Origin: Pseudomonas putida NBRC 14164
GTDB lineage: Bacteria; Pseudomonadota; Gammaproteobacteria; Pseudomonadales; Pseudomonadaceae
Length of the DNA stretch: 64,000 nucleotides
Assembly: GCF_000412675.1 (NCBI RefSeq)
Contig: NC_021505.1
Location: forward strand, 3,218,501 to 3,282,500
Direction of reading: 5' to 3'
The position numbers and the translations under genes were made by a program. Positions 6,653 to 16,503 of the stretch are shown here, one piece after another. Position 1 is the first letter of the stretch. Each line of letters starts with the position of its first letter. Under the pieces are notes generated by a model that did not search any database, was not told the DNA's origin, and saw only the letters and a list, made by a program, of their open reading frames with translations.

Positions 6653-9079
6653 ATGCGCCGCCTTATCTCACCACCCCGCCAAGCACTCACGTTTGCCTTG
6701 CTCGGCGCCTCGCTCGCCCTGCTCCCGCCGCTGCTGCCCGGTGCAGCCATGGCCCAGGCAGCCAACGCGCAGAAGACCTACACCATCAGCGGCGGCCCGC
6801 TGAGCACGGTGCTCGGCCGCTTCGCCAACGCAGCCGGGGTTGTGCTGTCGTTCGACAGCCAGCTCACTGCTGGCAAGCAAAGTGCCGGCCTGCAGGGCAC
6901 CTACAGTGTCGAACAGGGCTTCGCCGCACTCCTGGCTGGCACCGGCCTGGGCGCTGCGCCCGCCGAGCAAGGCGCCTATGTGCTGTACCCGACCGAGTCC
7001 GGCAATGCTGTGCAACTGGGCGCGACCAGCGTGGTGGGCGATGGCCTGGCCGAAACCACCGAGAACACGGGGGCCTACACCACCGGGCGTACCCGTACCG
7101 CAACCAAACTGGGCCTGTCACTGCGCGAAACGCCGCAGTCGGTCAGCGTGGTCACTCGCCAGGTGATGAACGATCACCACCTGGCCTCGATCGACGATGT
7201 GGTGAAATTCACCCCGGGGCTGTCCAGCAACCATCGTGACAGCGAACGCTATACCTTCTATGCCCGCGGCTTCCAGATCCAGAACTTCCAGTACGACGGT
7301 ATCCCGGCGCAAATCGCCAACGAGTCGCAACAATTCACCAGTACCTTGGCCGACATGGCGATCTATGACCGGGTCGAAGTGGTCCGAGGTGCCACCGGCC
7401 TGCTCAGTGGTGCAGGCACGCCGTCGGCCACGCTCAACCTGGTGCGCAAGCGGCCTACGGAGGATGCACAGGCGACGGTGGCTGGCGAAGTCGGTTCATG
7501 GGACCGCTACCGCACCGAAGCCGATGTCTCCGGGCCGCTCACCGAAGCCGGCAACATCCGCGGCCGCCTGGTCGGGGTGTACGAAACCGCCAACTCGTTC
7601 GTTGACTGGTACAAGACCGACAAGCGCGTGATGTACGGTGCCCTGGACATCGACCTGAGCGAAGACACCCTGCTGCGCCTGAGCCTGGACTACCAGAACA
7701 ACAATGCCGATGGCGTCAGCTTCGGGCACATCCCTTTGTTCAACAGCGATGGCAGCGCAACAAACTTCTCGCGGTCGTTCAACCCCGCCGCGCGCTGGAG
7801 CTACCTGAACAATACCCAGTACAACTTCACCGGCCTGCTGGAGCACAAGCTGGCCAACGACTGGGTCGCCAAGGCCGCCTACAGCCACCAGTACGCGTAC
7901 CGCTGTGGCGTCACCGGCTCCGCCAGCGCCGGTACGCCCGCCCCCCTTACCGGCAGCGGCGTATCGATGTATATCAACCGCCTCGACAGCTACCAGACAC
8001 AGGACAATTTCGACCTGTACGCCACCGGCCCCTTCCAGCTGGGCGGCCGCGAACATGAGCTGGTGTTGGGCAGCAACCTGGCCTACACCCACCTCAACTA
8101 CCCCACCTACGAACGCGGCTTCCCTGCGGTCGACAACATCTATGCATGGGATGGCGACCCCCATGGCAAACCGCACCTGGCCAAGACCGAAGAGAGCCTG
8201 TCACGCCTGAGCCAGTCCGGTGTCTACGCCGCCGTGCGCCTCAAGCCGTATGATCCGCTGTCGATTATTCTCGGCAGCCGGGTGAGCTGGTGGAACCAGA
8301 AGGACGACAGCAGCGATGATTTGACCGGCGAGGTCACTGGCCGCGACCGCACGAAGAAATCCGGCGTGGTCACGCCCTACGCCGGTGTGGTGCTGGACCT
8401 GAACGACACGTATTCGGTGTACGCCAGCTGGACGCAGATTTTCCTGCCCCAGACCTATTACAAGACCGCCAGCAATACCTCGCTGGACCCGCTCGAAGGC
8501 GACAACTACGAACTTGGCATCAAGGGCGAGTTCTACGACGGCGCTTTGAACGCCAGCGCCGCACTGTTCGAAGTCAAACAGAAGAACACGCCGCAACTGG
8601 TGGATGACAGTGGCCCCCAGGAAATCTACCGGGCCATTGCCGGCACTACCACCCGCGGCATCGAGACGGAAATTTCCGGCGAAGTACTGCCAGGCTGGAA
8701 TGTATTTGGCGGCTACACCTACCGCGAGTCCCACGACAAGGAGGGCAACCGCGTCGAAACCAACCAGCCCATGAACCTGTTCAAGCTGGCCACAACTTAT
8801 CGCCTGCCCGGTGACTGGAACAAGCTGACCGTGGGCGGCAACATGACTTGGCAAAGCGACATCTACGCGGTCAATTCAGATCTGGGCACCAAGGCGCACC
8901 AGCGTGACTATGGCGTGGTCGGGCTGCTGGCCAACTATGCCTTCGATGAACACCTGAGCGTAGGGCTGAACCTGAACAACCTGTTCGACAAGAAGTACTA
9001 TGACGGCCTGGGCACGTTCAGCTCCGGCTCTTATGGTGAGCCACGCAACCTGGTGGCGAATGCCCGCTGGCGGTTCTGA
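6653..9079 (+). CDS. TonB-dependent siderophore receptor with signalling (STN) domain
   Basis: This 808-residue outer-membrane receptor is of the FpvA/FhuE/FoxA type. It has a signal peptide ending near AMAQA (residue 36) and an STN signalling domain at about 45-120 (ISGGPLSTVLGRFANAAGV). A plug domain begins with SLRETPQSVSVVTRQ near residue 158, and a 22-strand barrel ends in the terminal aromatic residue of NARWRF. The STN domain contacts the FecR-type protein encoded just upstream, so receptor occupancy induces the receptor's own synthesis. AGGA precedes the ATG at 6653. The two cysteines or ligands that would reveal the siderophore class are not diagnostic; a hydroxamate or heterologous siderophore is a guess. 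Confidence 0.92.
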   Translation: MRRLISPPRQALTFALLGASLALLPPLLPGAAMAQAANAQKTYTISGGPLSTVLGRFANAAGVVLSFDSQLTAGKQSAGLQGTYSVEQGFAALLAGTGLGAAPAEQGAYVLYPTESGNAVQLGATSVVGDGLAETTENTGAYTTGRTRTATKLGLSLRETPQSVSVVTRQVMNDHHLASIDDVVKFTPGLSSNHRDSERYTFYARGFQIQNFQYDGIPAQIANESQQFTSTLADMAIYDRVEVVRGATGLLSGAGTPSATLNLVRKRPTEDAQATVAGEVGSWDRYRTEADVSGPLTEAGNIRGRLVGVYETANSFVDWYKTDKRVMYGALDIDLSEDTLLRLSLDYQNNNADGVSFGHIPLFNSDGSATNFSRSFNPAARWSYLNNTQYNFTGLLEHKLANDWVAKAAYSHQYAYRCGVTGSASAGTPAPLTGSGVSMYINRLDSYQTQDNFDLYATGPFQLGGREHELVLGSNLAYTHLNYPTYERGFPAVDNIYAWDGDPHGKPHLAKTEESLSRLSQSGVYAAVRLKPYDPLSIILGSRVSWWNQKDDSSDDLTGEVTGRDRTKKSGVVTPYAGVVLDLNDTYSVYASWTQIFLPQTYYKTASNTSLDPLEGDNYELGIKGEFYDGALNASAALFEVKQKNTPQLVDDSGPQEIYRAIAGTTTRGIETEISGEVLPGWNVFGGYTYRESHDKEGNRVETNQPMNLFKLATTYRLPGDWNKLTVGGNMTWQSDIYAVNSDLGTKAHQRDYGVVGLLANYAFDEHLSVGLNLNNLFDKKYYDGLGTFSSGSYGEPRNLVANARWRF

Positions 9080-9095
9080 GGGAATGCACGCGAAC

Positions 9096-9114
9096 GGGGC
9101 TGCCAGGCAGCCCC
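9096..9114 (+). terminator. GC hairpin after the receptor gene
   Basis: GGGGCTGCC (9096-9104) and GGCAGCCCC (9106-9114) are perfect inverted arms 16 bp downstream of the receptor stop codon. No T-run follows, so it may be a weak terminator or an mRNA-stabilising stem. Confidence 0.55.
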
Positions 9115-9131
9115 ATCATGCCCGCCATCGA

Positions 9132-9155
9132 TGAATGATCCACACATATCATTCA
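9132..9155. promoter_or_regulatory. candidate operator upstream of mexE
   Basis: TGAATGAT (9132-9139) and ATCATTCA (9148-9155) form an exact 8-bp inverted repeat with an 8-bp spacer, about 92 bp before the mexE start codon. Spaced dyads of this kind are typical of LysR-family operators, and in Pseudomonas mexEF-oprN is activated by the LysR-type MexT. The site does not clearly match the published MexT box, and no mexT gene is in this window. Confidence 0.45.
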
Positions 9156-9246
9156 GCGTGATATTAACCTTCGTCCCGTTCGATTCGTGCCTCACGCGCA
9201 ACACACTCACACTCCGCCCACTACTAATACATTGGCGGAGTTCTCC

Positions 9247-10488
9247 ATGGAACAATCTCTCAAACCCTTGCGCTTTCCCCTCGCTGCCTTGGCAGTGGTG
9301 GTGATCAGCGCTTGCGGTCGAACCCCAGACGCCGTGCAGGCTCCCGCCGCGCCGAAGGTCACTGTGGCCAAGGTGATCGAGCAACCGATCAACGAATGGG
9401 ACGAATTCACCGGCCGCCTTGAAGCCCCGGAAACTGTTGAAGTTCGCCCGCGGGTAGCCGGCCAGATCGACCAGGTCGCCTTCACCGAAGGCGCCCAGGT
9501 GAAAAAAGGCGACCTGCTGTTCCAGATCGACCCACGCCCGTTCCAGGCTGAAGTCCGCCGCCTCGAAGCCCAACTGCAACAGGCCAAGGCCACCGCCATT
9601 CGCAGCGCCAACGAAGCGCGCCGTGGCGAACGCCTGCGCGACAGCAACGCCATCTCCGCCGAACTTGCAGAATCGCGTAGCAGCGCTGCCGCCGAAGCCC
9701 GCGCCGGGGTCGACGCGATCCAGGCACAGCTCGACCTGGCGCGCCTGAACCTCAGCTTCACCCGCGTCACCGCGCCCATCAGTGGCCGCGTCAGCCGTGC
9801 CCAGTTCACTGCCGGCAACATCGTCACGGCCGATGTCACCCCGCTGACCAGCGTGGTGTCCACCGACAAGGTCTACGCCTACTTCGACGCCGACGAGCGC
9901 GTGTACCTCAAGTACACCCAGCTGGCACGCGAAGGCCAGCGTGGCCAGAGCACCCCGGTGTACCTGGGCCTCACCAATGAAACCGGCAACCCGCACCAGG
10001 GCCAGATGAACTTCGTCGACAACCAGGTCAACCCGCGCACCGGCACCATCCGTGGTCGTGCGGTGTTTGACAACCGCGACGGCCAGTTCACCCCGGGCCT
10101 GTACGCACGCCTGAAGCTGGTCGGCAGCGCCCAGTACGACGCCATGCTGATCAACGACGAAGCCGTGGGCACCGACCTTGGCAAGAAGTTCGTGCTGGTC
10201 ATGGACAAGGACAACAAGGCCACCTACCGCGCCGTGGAACTGGGGCCGAAGCTGGAAGGCCTGCGCATCGTGCGTAGCGGCCTGGCCAAGGATGACCGCA
10301 TCGTGGTCAAGGGCCTGCAGCGCGTGCGCCCAGGCTCGCCGGTCACCCCGGAAGAAACCCCAATGGCCAGCGAACAGACCCTCGCCGCCCTCGCCCAGCA
10401 GCGCCAGGCACTGGAGGCCAGCAACCCGGCGCCGAAAGTGGCGGGCAACAACGTGAAAGTCGCCAGCGCCCAGGCGCCACGCGGTTAA
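9247..10488 (+). CDS. mexE: RND efflux periplasmic adaptor MexE
   Basis: The 413-residue membrane-fusion protein bridges the RND pump and the outer-membrane channel. It is a lipoprotein: the hydrophobic signal ends in the lipobox VISACG. The core shows the lipoyl/biotinyl halves (VEVRPRVAGQIDQVAF and LSFTRVTAPISGRVSRAQF), an alpha-helical hairpin between them, then beta-barrel and membrane-proximal domains. The longest ORF starts at 9187, but the protein conventionally begins MEQSLKPLRF as in MexE, with GGCGGAG upstream of ATG 9247, so that start is used. It is first in the mexE-mexF-oprN operon, whose pump exports drugs such as chloramphenicol and quinolones in P. aeruginosa. Confidence 0.93.
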   Translation: MEQSLKPLRFPLAALAVVVISACGRTPDAVQAPAAPKVTVAKVIEQPINEWDEFTGRLEAPETVEVRPRVAGQIDQVAFTEGAQVKKGDLLFQIDPRPFQAEVRRLEAQLQQAKATAIRSANEARRGERLRDSNAISAELAESRSSAAAEARAGVDAIQAQLDLARLNLSFTRVTAPISGRVSRAQFTAGNIVTADVTPLTSVVSTDKVYAYFDADERVYLKYTQLAREGQRGQSTPVYLGLTNETGNPHQGQMNFVDNQVNPRTGTIRGRAVFDNRDGQFTPGLYARLKLVGSAQYDAMLINDEAVGTDLGKKFVLVMDKDNKATYRAVELGPKLEGLRIVRSGLAKDDRIVVKGLQRVRPGSPVTPEETPMASEQTLAALAQQRQALEASNPAPKVAGNNVKVASAQAPRG

Positions 10489-10500
10489 GGGAACATACCG

Positions 10501-13500
10501 ATGAACTTCTCGAAATTCTTCATTACCCGGCCGATTTTCGCCGCGGTGCTGTCGCTGGTGCTGCTGATTGCGGGGTCGATCTCGCTGTTCCAGCTGCCGA
10601 TCAGCGAATATCCCGAAGTGGTGCCGCCCACCGTGGTGGTACGTGCCAACTTCCCCGGCGCCAACCCCAAGGTCATCGGCGAAACCGTCGCCGCGCCGCT
10701 GGAGCAGGCAATTACCGGTGTGGAAAACATGCTGTACATGTCTTCCCAGTCCACCGCTGACGGCAAGCTGACGCTGACCATCACGTTCGCCCTGGGCACC
10801 GACCTGGACAACGCCCAGGTGCAGGTGCAGAACCGCGTCACCCGTACCCAGCCCAAGCTGCCCGAGGAAGTGACGCGTATCGGTATCACCGTCGACAAGG
10901 CCTCGCCCGACCTGACCATGGTCGTGCACCTGACGTCGCCGGACAACCGCTACGACATGCTCTACCTGTCCAACTACGCCATCCTCAACATCAAGGACGA
11001 GCTGGCGCGTCTGGGCGGCGTAGGCGACGTGCAACTGTTCGGCATGGGCGACTACTCGCTGCGCGTGTGGCTCGATCCGAACAAGACCGCTTCGCGCAAC
11101 CTCACCGCCAGTGATGTGGTAGCGGCAATCCGCGAGCAGAACCGCCAGGTGGCTGCCGGCCAGCTGGGCGCCCCGCCCGCCCCGGGCTCCACCAGCTTCC
11201 AGCTGTCGATCAACACCCAGGGCCGTCTGGTCAACGAGGAAGAGTTCGAAAACATCATCATCCGTGCCGGTGCCGATGGCGAAATCACCCGCCTGAAGGA
11301 CATCGCCCGGGTCGAACTCGGCTCCAGCCAGTACGCCTTGCGCTCGCTGCTGAACAACCAGCCGGCGGTGGCCATCCCGATCTTCCAGCGCCCAGGCTCC
11401 AACGCCATCGAGATCTCCGACGAAGTGCGGGCGAAAATGGCCGAGCTGAAGAAGGACTTCCCTGAAGGGATGGACTACAGCATCGTCTATGACCCGACCA
11501 TCTTCGTGCGCGGCTCCATCGAAGCAGTGGTGCACACCCTGTTCGAAGCCCTGGTGCTGGTCGTGCTGGTGGTCATCCTGTTCCTGCAGACCTGGCGTGC
11601 CTCGATCATCCCGCTGCTGGCCGTGCCGGTATCGTTGATCGGTACATTTGCAGTGATGCACCTGTTCGGTTTCTCGCTTAACGCCTTGTCGCTATTCGGC
11701 TTGGTGCTGGCCATCGGCATCGTGGTGGACGACGCCATCGTCGTGGTGGAGAACGTCGAACGTAACATCGGGCTGGGCCTGAAACCGCTGGAAGCCACGC
11801 AAAAGGCGATGAGCGAAGTGACCGGGCCGATCATTGCCACCGCCCTGGTGCTGTGCGCCGTGTTCGTACCGGCTGCGTTCATTTCCGGCCTTACCGGGCA
11901 GTTCTACAAGCAGTTCGCCCTGACCATCGCCATTTCCACCGTGATCTCGGCGTTCAACTCGCTGACCCTGTCGCCGGCCTTGGCTGCCGTGCTGCTGAAG
12001 GACCACCATGCGCCCAAGGACCGTTTCTCGCGGTTCCTCGACAAACTGCTGGGCAGCTGGCTGTTCTCGCCGTTCAACCGTTTCTTCGACCGCGCCAGCC
12101 ACCGCTACGTGGGTGGCGTGCGCCGGGTCATCCGCTCCAGCGGCATCGCCCTGTTCGTCTATGCCGGCCTGATGGGCCTGACCTACCTCGGCTTCTCGTC
12201 CACGCCGACCGGTTTCGTGCCGGCCCAGGACAAGCAGTACCTGGTGGCCTTCGCCCAGCTGCCGGACGCCGCCAGCCTCGACCGCACCGAAGCGGTGATC
12301 AAGCGCATGAGCGAAATCGCCCTGAAGCAGCCTGGCGTGGCCGATTCGGTGGCCTTCCCTGGCCTGTCGATCAACGGTTTCACCAATAGCCCGAACAGCG
12401 GCATCGTGTTCACTCCGCTCAAGCCGTTCGATGAGCGCAAGGACCCGAGCCAGTCGGCGGCGGCCATCGCGGCTGCACTGAATGCCCAGTTCGCCGATAT
12501 CCAGGACGCCTACATCGCCATCTTCCCGCCGCCGCCTGTACAGGGCCTGGGCACGATCGGCGGTTTCCGCCTGCAAATCGAAGACCGTGGCAACCTGGGT
12601 TACGAAGCGCTGTACAAGGAAACCCAGAACATCATCACCAAGAGCCACAACGTGCCGGAGCTGGCAGGCCTGTTCACCAGCTACCAGGTCAACGTGCCGC
12701 AGGTCGATGCCGCCATCGACCGGGAAAAGGCCAAGACCCACGGCGTGGCGATCACCGACATCTTCGACACCCTGCAGGTTTACCTGGGCTCGCTGTACAC
12801 CAACGACTTCAACCGCTTTGGCCGCACCTACCAGGTCAACGTCCAGGCTGAGCAGCAGTTCCGCCTCGATGCCGAACAGATCGGCCAGTTGAAGGTGCGC
12901 AACAACCTCGGCGAGATGATCCCGCTGGCGACCTTCCTCAAGGTCAGCGACACCTCCGGGCCGGACCGCGTCATGCACTACAACGGTTTCATCACCGCAG
13001 AAATCAACGGTGCCGCAGCCCCGGGCTACAGCTCTGGCCAGGCCGAAGCTGCCATCGAGAAGCTGCTTAAAGAGGAACTGCCCAACGGCATGACCTTCGA
13101 GTGGACCGACCTGACCTACCAGCAGATCCTCTCGGGCAATACCGCACTGCTGGTCTTCCCGCTGTGCGTACTGCTGGCGTTCCTGGTGCTGGCTGCCCAG
13201 TACGAAAGCTGGAGCCTGCCGCTGGCGGTGATCCTGATTGTACCGATGACCCTGCTGTCGGCCATCACCGGTGTGATCGTGTCGGGTGGCGACAACAACA
13301 TCTTCACCCAGATCGGCCTGATCGTACTGGTGGGCCTGGCGTGCAAGAACGCGATCCTGATCGTCGAGTTCGCCAAGGATGAACAGGCCAAGGGCCTGGA
13401 TCCGCTGGCTGCGGTGCTGGAAGCCTGCCGCCTGCGCCTGCGGCCGATCCTGATGACTTCGATTGCCTTCATCATGGGTGTGGTTCCGCTGGTGTTCAGC

Positions 13501-13680
13501 TCGGGTGCAGGTTCGGAAATGCGCCATGCCATGGGTGTGGCGGTGTTCTCGGGGATGATCGGCGTGACCGTCTTCGGCCTGTTCCTGACCCCGGTGTTCT
13601 TCTTCCTGATTCGCCGTTTCGTCGAGCGTCGCCAGGCCCGCAAGGCCGAGCGCGTTCAAGTGCTGGAGAACCATGCATGA
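10501..13680 (+). CDS. mexF: RND multidrug efflux transporter MexF
   Basis: The 1059-residue inner-membrane proton/drug antiporter belongs to the HAE1 RND family. It starts MNFSKFFITRPIFAAVLS, as expected, and has 12 predicted membrane spans with two large periplasmic loops. TM4 carries GIVVDDAIVVVENVER with the paired aspartates of proton relay, and a duplicated C-terminal half includes GLACKNAILIVEFA. Length and segments fit MexF rather than MexB. It follows mexE by 12 bp and overlaps oprN by ATGA. No interruption is seen. Confidence 0.95.
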   Translation: MNFSKFFITRPIFAAVLSLVLLIAGSISLFQLPISEYPEVVPPTVVVRANFPGANPKVIGETVAAPLEQAITGVENMLYMSSQSTADGKLTLTITFALGTDLDNAQVQVQNRVTRTQPKLPEEVTRIGITVDKASPDLTMVVHLTSPDNRYDMLYLSNYAILNIKDELARLGGVGDVQLFGMGDYSLRVWLDPNKTASRNLTASDVVAAIREQNRQVAAGQLGAPPAPGSTSFQLSINTQGRLVNEEEFENIIIRAGADGEITRLKDIARVELGSSQYALRSLLNNQPAVAIPIFQRPGSNAIEISDEVRAKMAELKKDFPEGMDYSIVYDPTIFVRGSIEAVVHTLFEALVLVVLVVILFLQTWRASIIPLLAVPVSLIGTFAVMHLFGFSLNALSLFGLVLAIGIVVDDAIVVVENVERNIGLGLKPLEATQKAMSEVTGPIIATALVLCAVFVPAAFISGLTGQFYKQFALTIAISTVISAFNSLTLSPALAAVLLKDHHAPKDRFSRFLDKLLGSWLFSPFNRFFDRASHRYVGGVRRVIRSSGIALFVYAGLMGLTYLGFSSTPTGFVPAQDKQYLVAFAQLPDAASLDRTEAVIKRMSEIALKQPGVADSVAFPGLSINGFTNSPNSGIVFTPLKPFDERKDPSQSAAAIAAALNAQFADIQDAYIAIFPPPPVQGLGTIGGFRLQIEDRGNLGYEALYKETQNIITKSHNVPELAGLFTSYQVNVPQVDAAIDREKAKTHGVAITDIFDTLQVYLGSLYTNDFNRFGRTYQVNVQAEQQFRLDAEQIGQLKVRNNLGEMIPLATFLKVSDTSGPDRVMHYNGFITAEINGAAAPGYSSGQAEAAIEKLLKEELPNGMTFEWTDLTYQQILSGNTALLVFPLCVLLAFLVLAAQYESWSLPLAVILIVPMTLLSAITGVIVSGGDNNIFTQIGLIVLVGLACKNAILIVEFAKDEQAKGLDPLAAVLEACRLRLRPILMTSIAFIMGVVPLVFSSGAGSEMRHAMGVAVFSGMIGVTVFGLFLTPVFFFLIRRFVERRQARKAERVQVLENHA

Positions 13681-15092
13681 ACCTGCTCAAACCCCTGACC
13701 CCAAGCCTGCTGGCACTGGCCCTGGCAGCCTGTGCGGTAGGCCCGGACTACCAGGCCCCGGCAACCGAACCTGCACAAATGAGCAGCGATGTGCAGGCCA
13801 AGGCCTACGACCGTAGCCGCTTCGAAAGCCTGTGGTGGAAGCAGTTCGACGACCCGGTGCTGAACCAGCTGGTGCAGGCTTCGCTGGACGGCAACCGTGA
13901 CTTGCGCGTGGCCTTCGCCCGCCTGAAATCCGCCCGTTCGATCCGCGAAGACGCCGAGAACGACCAGTTCCCGGTGGTCACCAGCCGCGCCAGCAGCGAC
14001 ATCGGCAAGGGCCAGATCCCCGGCCAGACCACGCAGCGGGTGAACAGCGAGCGCTATGACCTGGGCCTGGATATGGCCTGGGAGCTTGACCTGTTCGGGC
14101 GCATCCAGCGCCAGATCGAGGCCAGCGAAGCCCAGGAAGCGGTAGCCGCCGCCGACCTTCAACAGTTGCAGGTCAGCCTGATCGCCGAACTGGTCGATGC
14201 CTATGGGCAACTGCGCGGTGCGCAATTGCGCGAGAAGATCGCCTTGGCCAACCTCAAGACCCAGCAGGAATCGCGGACCATTACCGAAACCCTGCGCGAT
14301 GCCGGCGTGGGCAACGACCTCGACGTGGTACGTGCCGATGCACGCCTGGCCGGGGTCGAAGCCACCGTGCCGCAACTGCAGGCCGAACAGGCACGGGCGC
14401 GGCACCGCATCGCCACCCTGCTCGGCCAGCGCCCGGACGCGCTCAGCGTAGACCTGTCACCCAAGGACCTGCCGGCCATCGCCAAGGCGTTGCCGGTGGG
14501 TGACCCGGGTGAACTGCTGCGCCGTCGCCCGGACATCCGCAGTGCCGAGCGCCAGCTGGCTGCCGCCACCGCCAACGTCGGCGTGGCCACGGCAGACCTG
14601 TTCCCCCGTGTCAGCCTCAGCGGCTTCCTTGGCTTTACTGCCGCACGCGGCTCGCAGATCGGCTCCTCGGCAGCCAATGCCTGGGCGCTGGGCCCAAGCA
14701 TTACCTGGGCAGCCTTCGACCTGGGCAGCGTGCGGGCCCGCCTGCGTGGCGCCAAGGCCGATGCCGAAGGGGCGCTGGCCAACTACGAGCAGCAGGTATT
14801 GCTGGCCCTGGAAGAATCGGCCAATGCCTTCAGCGATTACGACAAGACCCAGCAGCGGCTGCTGTCGCTGATGCGCCAGAGCGACGCCAGCCGCAAGGCA
14901 GCGGAGCTGGCCTCGATTCGATATCGCGAAGGTACGGTGGACTACCTGGTACTGCTCGACGCCGAGCGCGAGCGGCTGAGCGCCGAGGATGCGCAGGCCC
15001 AGGGTGAGGTCGATCTGTACCGCGGTATCGTTTCCATCTACAAGGCCCTGGGCGGCGGCTGGCAACCGGAGACCGTAGCCAGCACACGCTGA
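13677..15092 (+). CDS. oprN: outer-membrane efflux channel lipoprotein OprN
   Basis: The 471-residue protein is of the TolC/OprM/NodT type. It has a lipoprotein signal peptide (LALAACAVGPDYQAP, acylated Cys near residue 19) followed by two outer-membrane efflux repeats with coiled-coil helices (about 60-255 and 270-455). The signature PDIRSAERQL occurs near residue 285. It forms the exit duct for the MexEF pump. The start codon overlaps the mexF stop, and a strong terminator follows 49 bp after its stop, closing the operon. Confidence 0.93.
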   Translation: MNLLKPLTPSLLALALAACAVGPDYQAPATEPAQMSSDVQAKAYDRSRFESLWWKQFDDPVLNQLVQASLDGNRDLRVAFARLKSARSIREDAENDQFPVVTSRASSDIGKGQIPGQTTQRVNSERYDLGLDMAWELDLFGRIQRQIEASEAQEAVAAADLQQLQVSLIAELVDAYGQLRGAQLREKIALANLKTQQESRTITETLRDAGVGNDLDVVRADARLAGVEATVPQLQAEQARARHRIATLLGQRPDALSVDLSPKDLPAIAKALPVGDPGELLRRRPDIRSAERQLAAATANVGVATADLFPRVSLSGFLGFTAARGSQIGSSAANAWALGPSITWAAFDLGSVRARLRGAKADAEGALANYEQQVLLALEESANAFSDYDKTQQRLLSLMRQSDASRKAAELASIRYREGTVDYLVLLDAERERLSAEDAQAQGEVDLYRGIVSIYKALGGGWQPETVASTR

Positions 15093-15140
15093 CACACCCG
15101 TTTCAACGACTCCTTTGGTTGGCTCCTCCCCCAACCGTTT

Positions 15141-15172
15141 GCCCCGCTGGCCTTGGTCCGCGGGGCTTTTTT
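15141..15172 (+). terminator. rho-independent terminator of mexEF-oprN
   Basis: GCCCCGC (15141-15147) pairs with GCGGGGC (15160-15166), followed directly by six T residues. It is a textbook terminator 49 bp beyond the oprN stop. Confidence 0.9.
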
Positions 15173-15205
15173 ATGTCGTTTAATCTTCAGCGCTTGCGAG
15201 AACGA

Positions 15206-15241
15206 GCGCCGCCCGCGCGGCGCATCGCGAGCTGCGCTCGC
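15206..15241. repeat. REP-like palindromic element
   Basis: A hairpin GCGCCGC/GCGGCGC (15206-15223, 4-nt loop) is followed by a second small palindrome GCGAGCTGCGCTCGC (15227-15241) and a CTCCTACG tail. This arrangement is typical of P. putida-group REP sequences of a different subtype from the one at 1381-1473. It lies between the efflux operon and the TPR gene. Confidence 0.55.
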
Positions 15242-15368
15242 TCCTACGCTTGTTTCGGGCCAATCGAACCTGCGAGATACGCGCGCGACCGCCTTGGCGC
15301 CTGCACTCGGTTGCATTTACCCCCCGGCTGGCCCAAGCTCTGCCCTTCCCGCCGCCACGGACCGTCCG

Positions 15369-16424
15369 ATGCACAGACGCAACCGCTACCTGATCGCCCT
15401 ACTGCTGTTGATCCTGGTATCGGCCCTGTTCGGTTACCTGTGGCGCGATGAGCAGCCAGCCCCGCCGACCTTGCCCGCACACAGCTATGCCAAGGCGCTG
15501 CGCCAGGCCCATGACGGCCAACCCGGCGCTGCGCGCGTGCTGTACCAGCAATTGCAACGCGACGACCTGTCCCCTGTCCGCCGCGCTGCACTGTATGCCG
15601 AGTTACCCAACTACCCCTCCCCCCAGGCATTGAAACTCGCCCGCCAGGACCTGGAGCATGCCGACCCGCTGGTGCGCCGTGCGGCCATTGCCGGTATCCG
15701 CCGCCTGCTGCCGGCGGCGCAGCGCAGCCTGGTGCTCGGCCCATTGCTGGACGACGACGAACAAAGCGTGCGCTTTGCTGCCGTGGATGCCCTACTGGGC
15801 CTCGATCCCGATGCCATCGGCCTGTATTTCGGCCCGTTGCAGGCAGCCCTGGAACAATACCAGCAGGCGCTCGAGCAACAACCCGAGGATGCCGACGCCC
15901 AGGTACACCTGGCGCGCCTGTACCTGCACGAAAACGACCACACCCAGGCAGCCACGGCCTTGCAGCGGGCGCTAGAGGTTGCACCCGGCAACCTCGACGC
16001 CCTGGCCACCCAGGTGCGCCTGCTGGAGCGTCAGGGCCACCACGATGCCTCGCGCCAGGTCTTGGGCAAAGCCTTGGCGCTAAGCCCCGACTCAGCCTTC
16101 CTGCAGTACGAGCTGGGGCTCTGGCTGAACCGCCACGAGCAGCGCGAGTACGCCTTGCTGGCTTTGTCCCGCGCCGTCGAACTGGACCCGGACAACGCCG
16201 ACTACCGTTATACGCTGGCAGTCACGCTGCACGAGCTGGAACAACTCGACGCCGCGCAAAAGCAGCTGGAAACCGTGCTCAGCCGGCAACCGGCCAACCG
16301 CCGGGCGCGGGTGCTGCTGATCCAGTACTCGAAAGAGACCGGGCAACTGCAGAACGTACAAGTGCTGCTGGCCGAGCTGGAGCGTCAGAACCCGGACGAC
16401 CCCGTATTACAACAGGGCCTGTAG
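15369..16424 (+). CDS. membrane-anchored TPR/HEAT-repeat protein
   Basis: The 351-residue protein begins with a membrane anchor or uncleaved signal (YLIALLLLILVSALFGYLW, residues 7-25). A HEAT-like alpha-helical part with repeated DPLVRRAAIAGIRRLL and QSVRFAAVDALL helices follows (about 80-150). At least five TPR units come next (about 155-350), including repeated ALEQQPEDADA, ALEVAPGNLDA and AVELDPDNADY patterns. Such proteins are periplasm-facing scaffolds for protein assembly; the partner is unknown. The ORF is open 216 bp further upstream, but that extension crosses a REP-like repeat and lacks a hydrophobic start, so ATG 15369 is preferred despite a weak ribosome-binding site. Confidence 0.8.
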   Translation: MHRRNRYLIALLLLILVSALFGYLWRDEQPAPPTLPAHSYAKALRQAHDGQPGAARVLYQQLQRDDLSPVRRAALYAELPNYPSPQALKLARQDLEHADPLVRRAAIAGIRRLLPAAQRSLVLGPLLDDDEQSVRFAAVDALLGLDPDAIGLYFGPLQAALEQYQQALEQQPEDADAQVHLARLYLHENDHTQAATALQRALEVAPGNLDALATQVRLLERQGHHDASRQVLGKALALSPDSAFLQYELGLWLNRHEQREYALLALSRAVELDPDNADYRYTLAVTLHELEQLDAAQKQLETVLSRQPANRRARVLLIQYSKETGQLQNVQVLLAELERQNPDDPVLQQGL

Positions 16425-16503
16425 GCAACACCTGAATATTGTTGAACCCTGAGTGTGTGCCCAGGGTCCAGTGGGTATCAGGCCACCCTACAGGAGAGTC
16501 GTT

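Noticed and set aside
9110..9246. MexT box (ATCA-N5-GTCGAT-N4-ACYAT) upstream of mexE
   Set aside because: Only partial matches were found; the exact inverted repeat at 9132-9155 explains the visible symmetry better.
9031..11661. 876-codon open frame antisense to mexE/mexF
   Set aside because: High-GC codon-position artefact; His/Gly/Gln/Val-rich with no domain, and mexE/mexF on the other strand are unmistakable. The same applies to long antisense frames at 49443-51956, 45243-46748 and 11692-13674.
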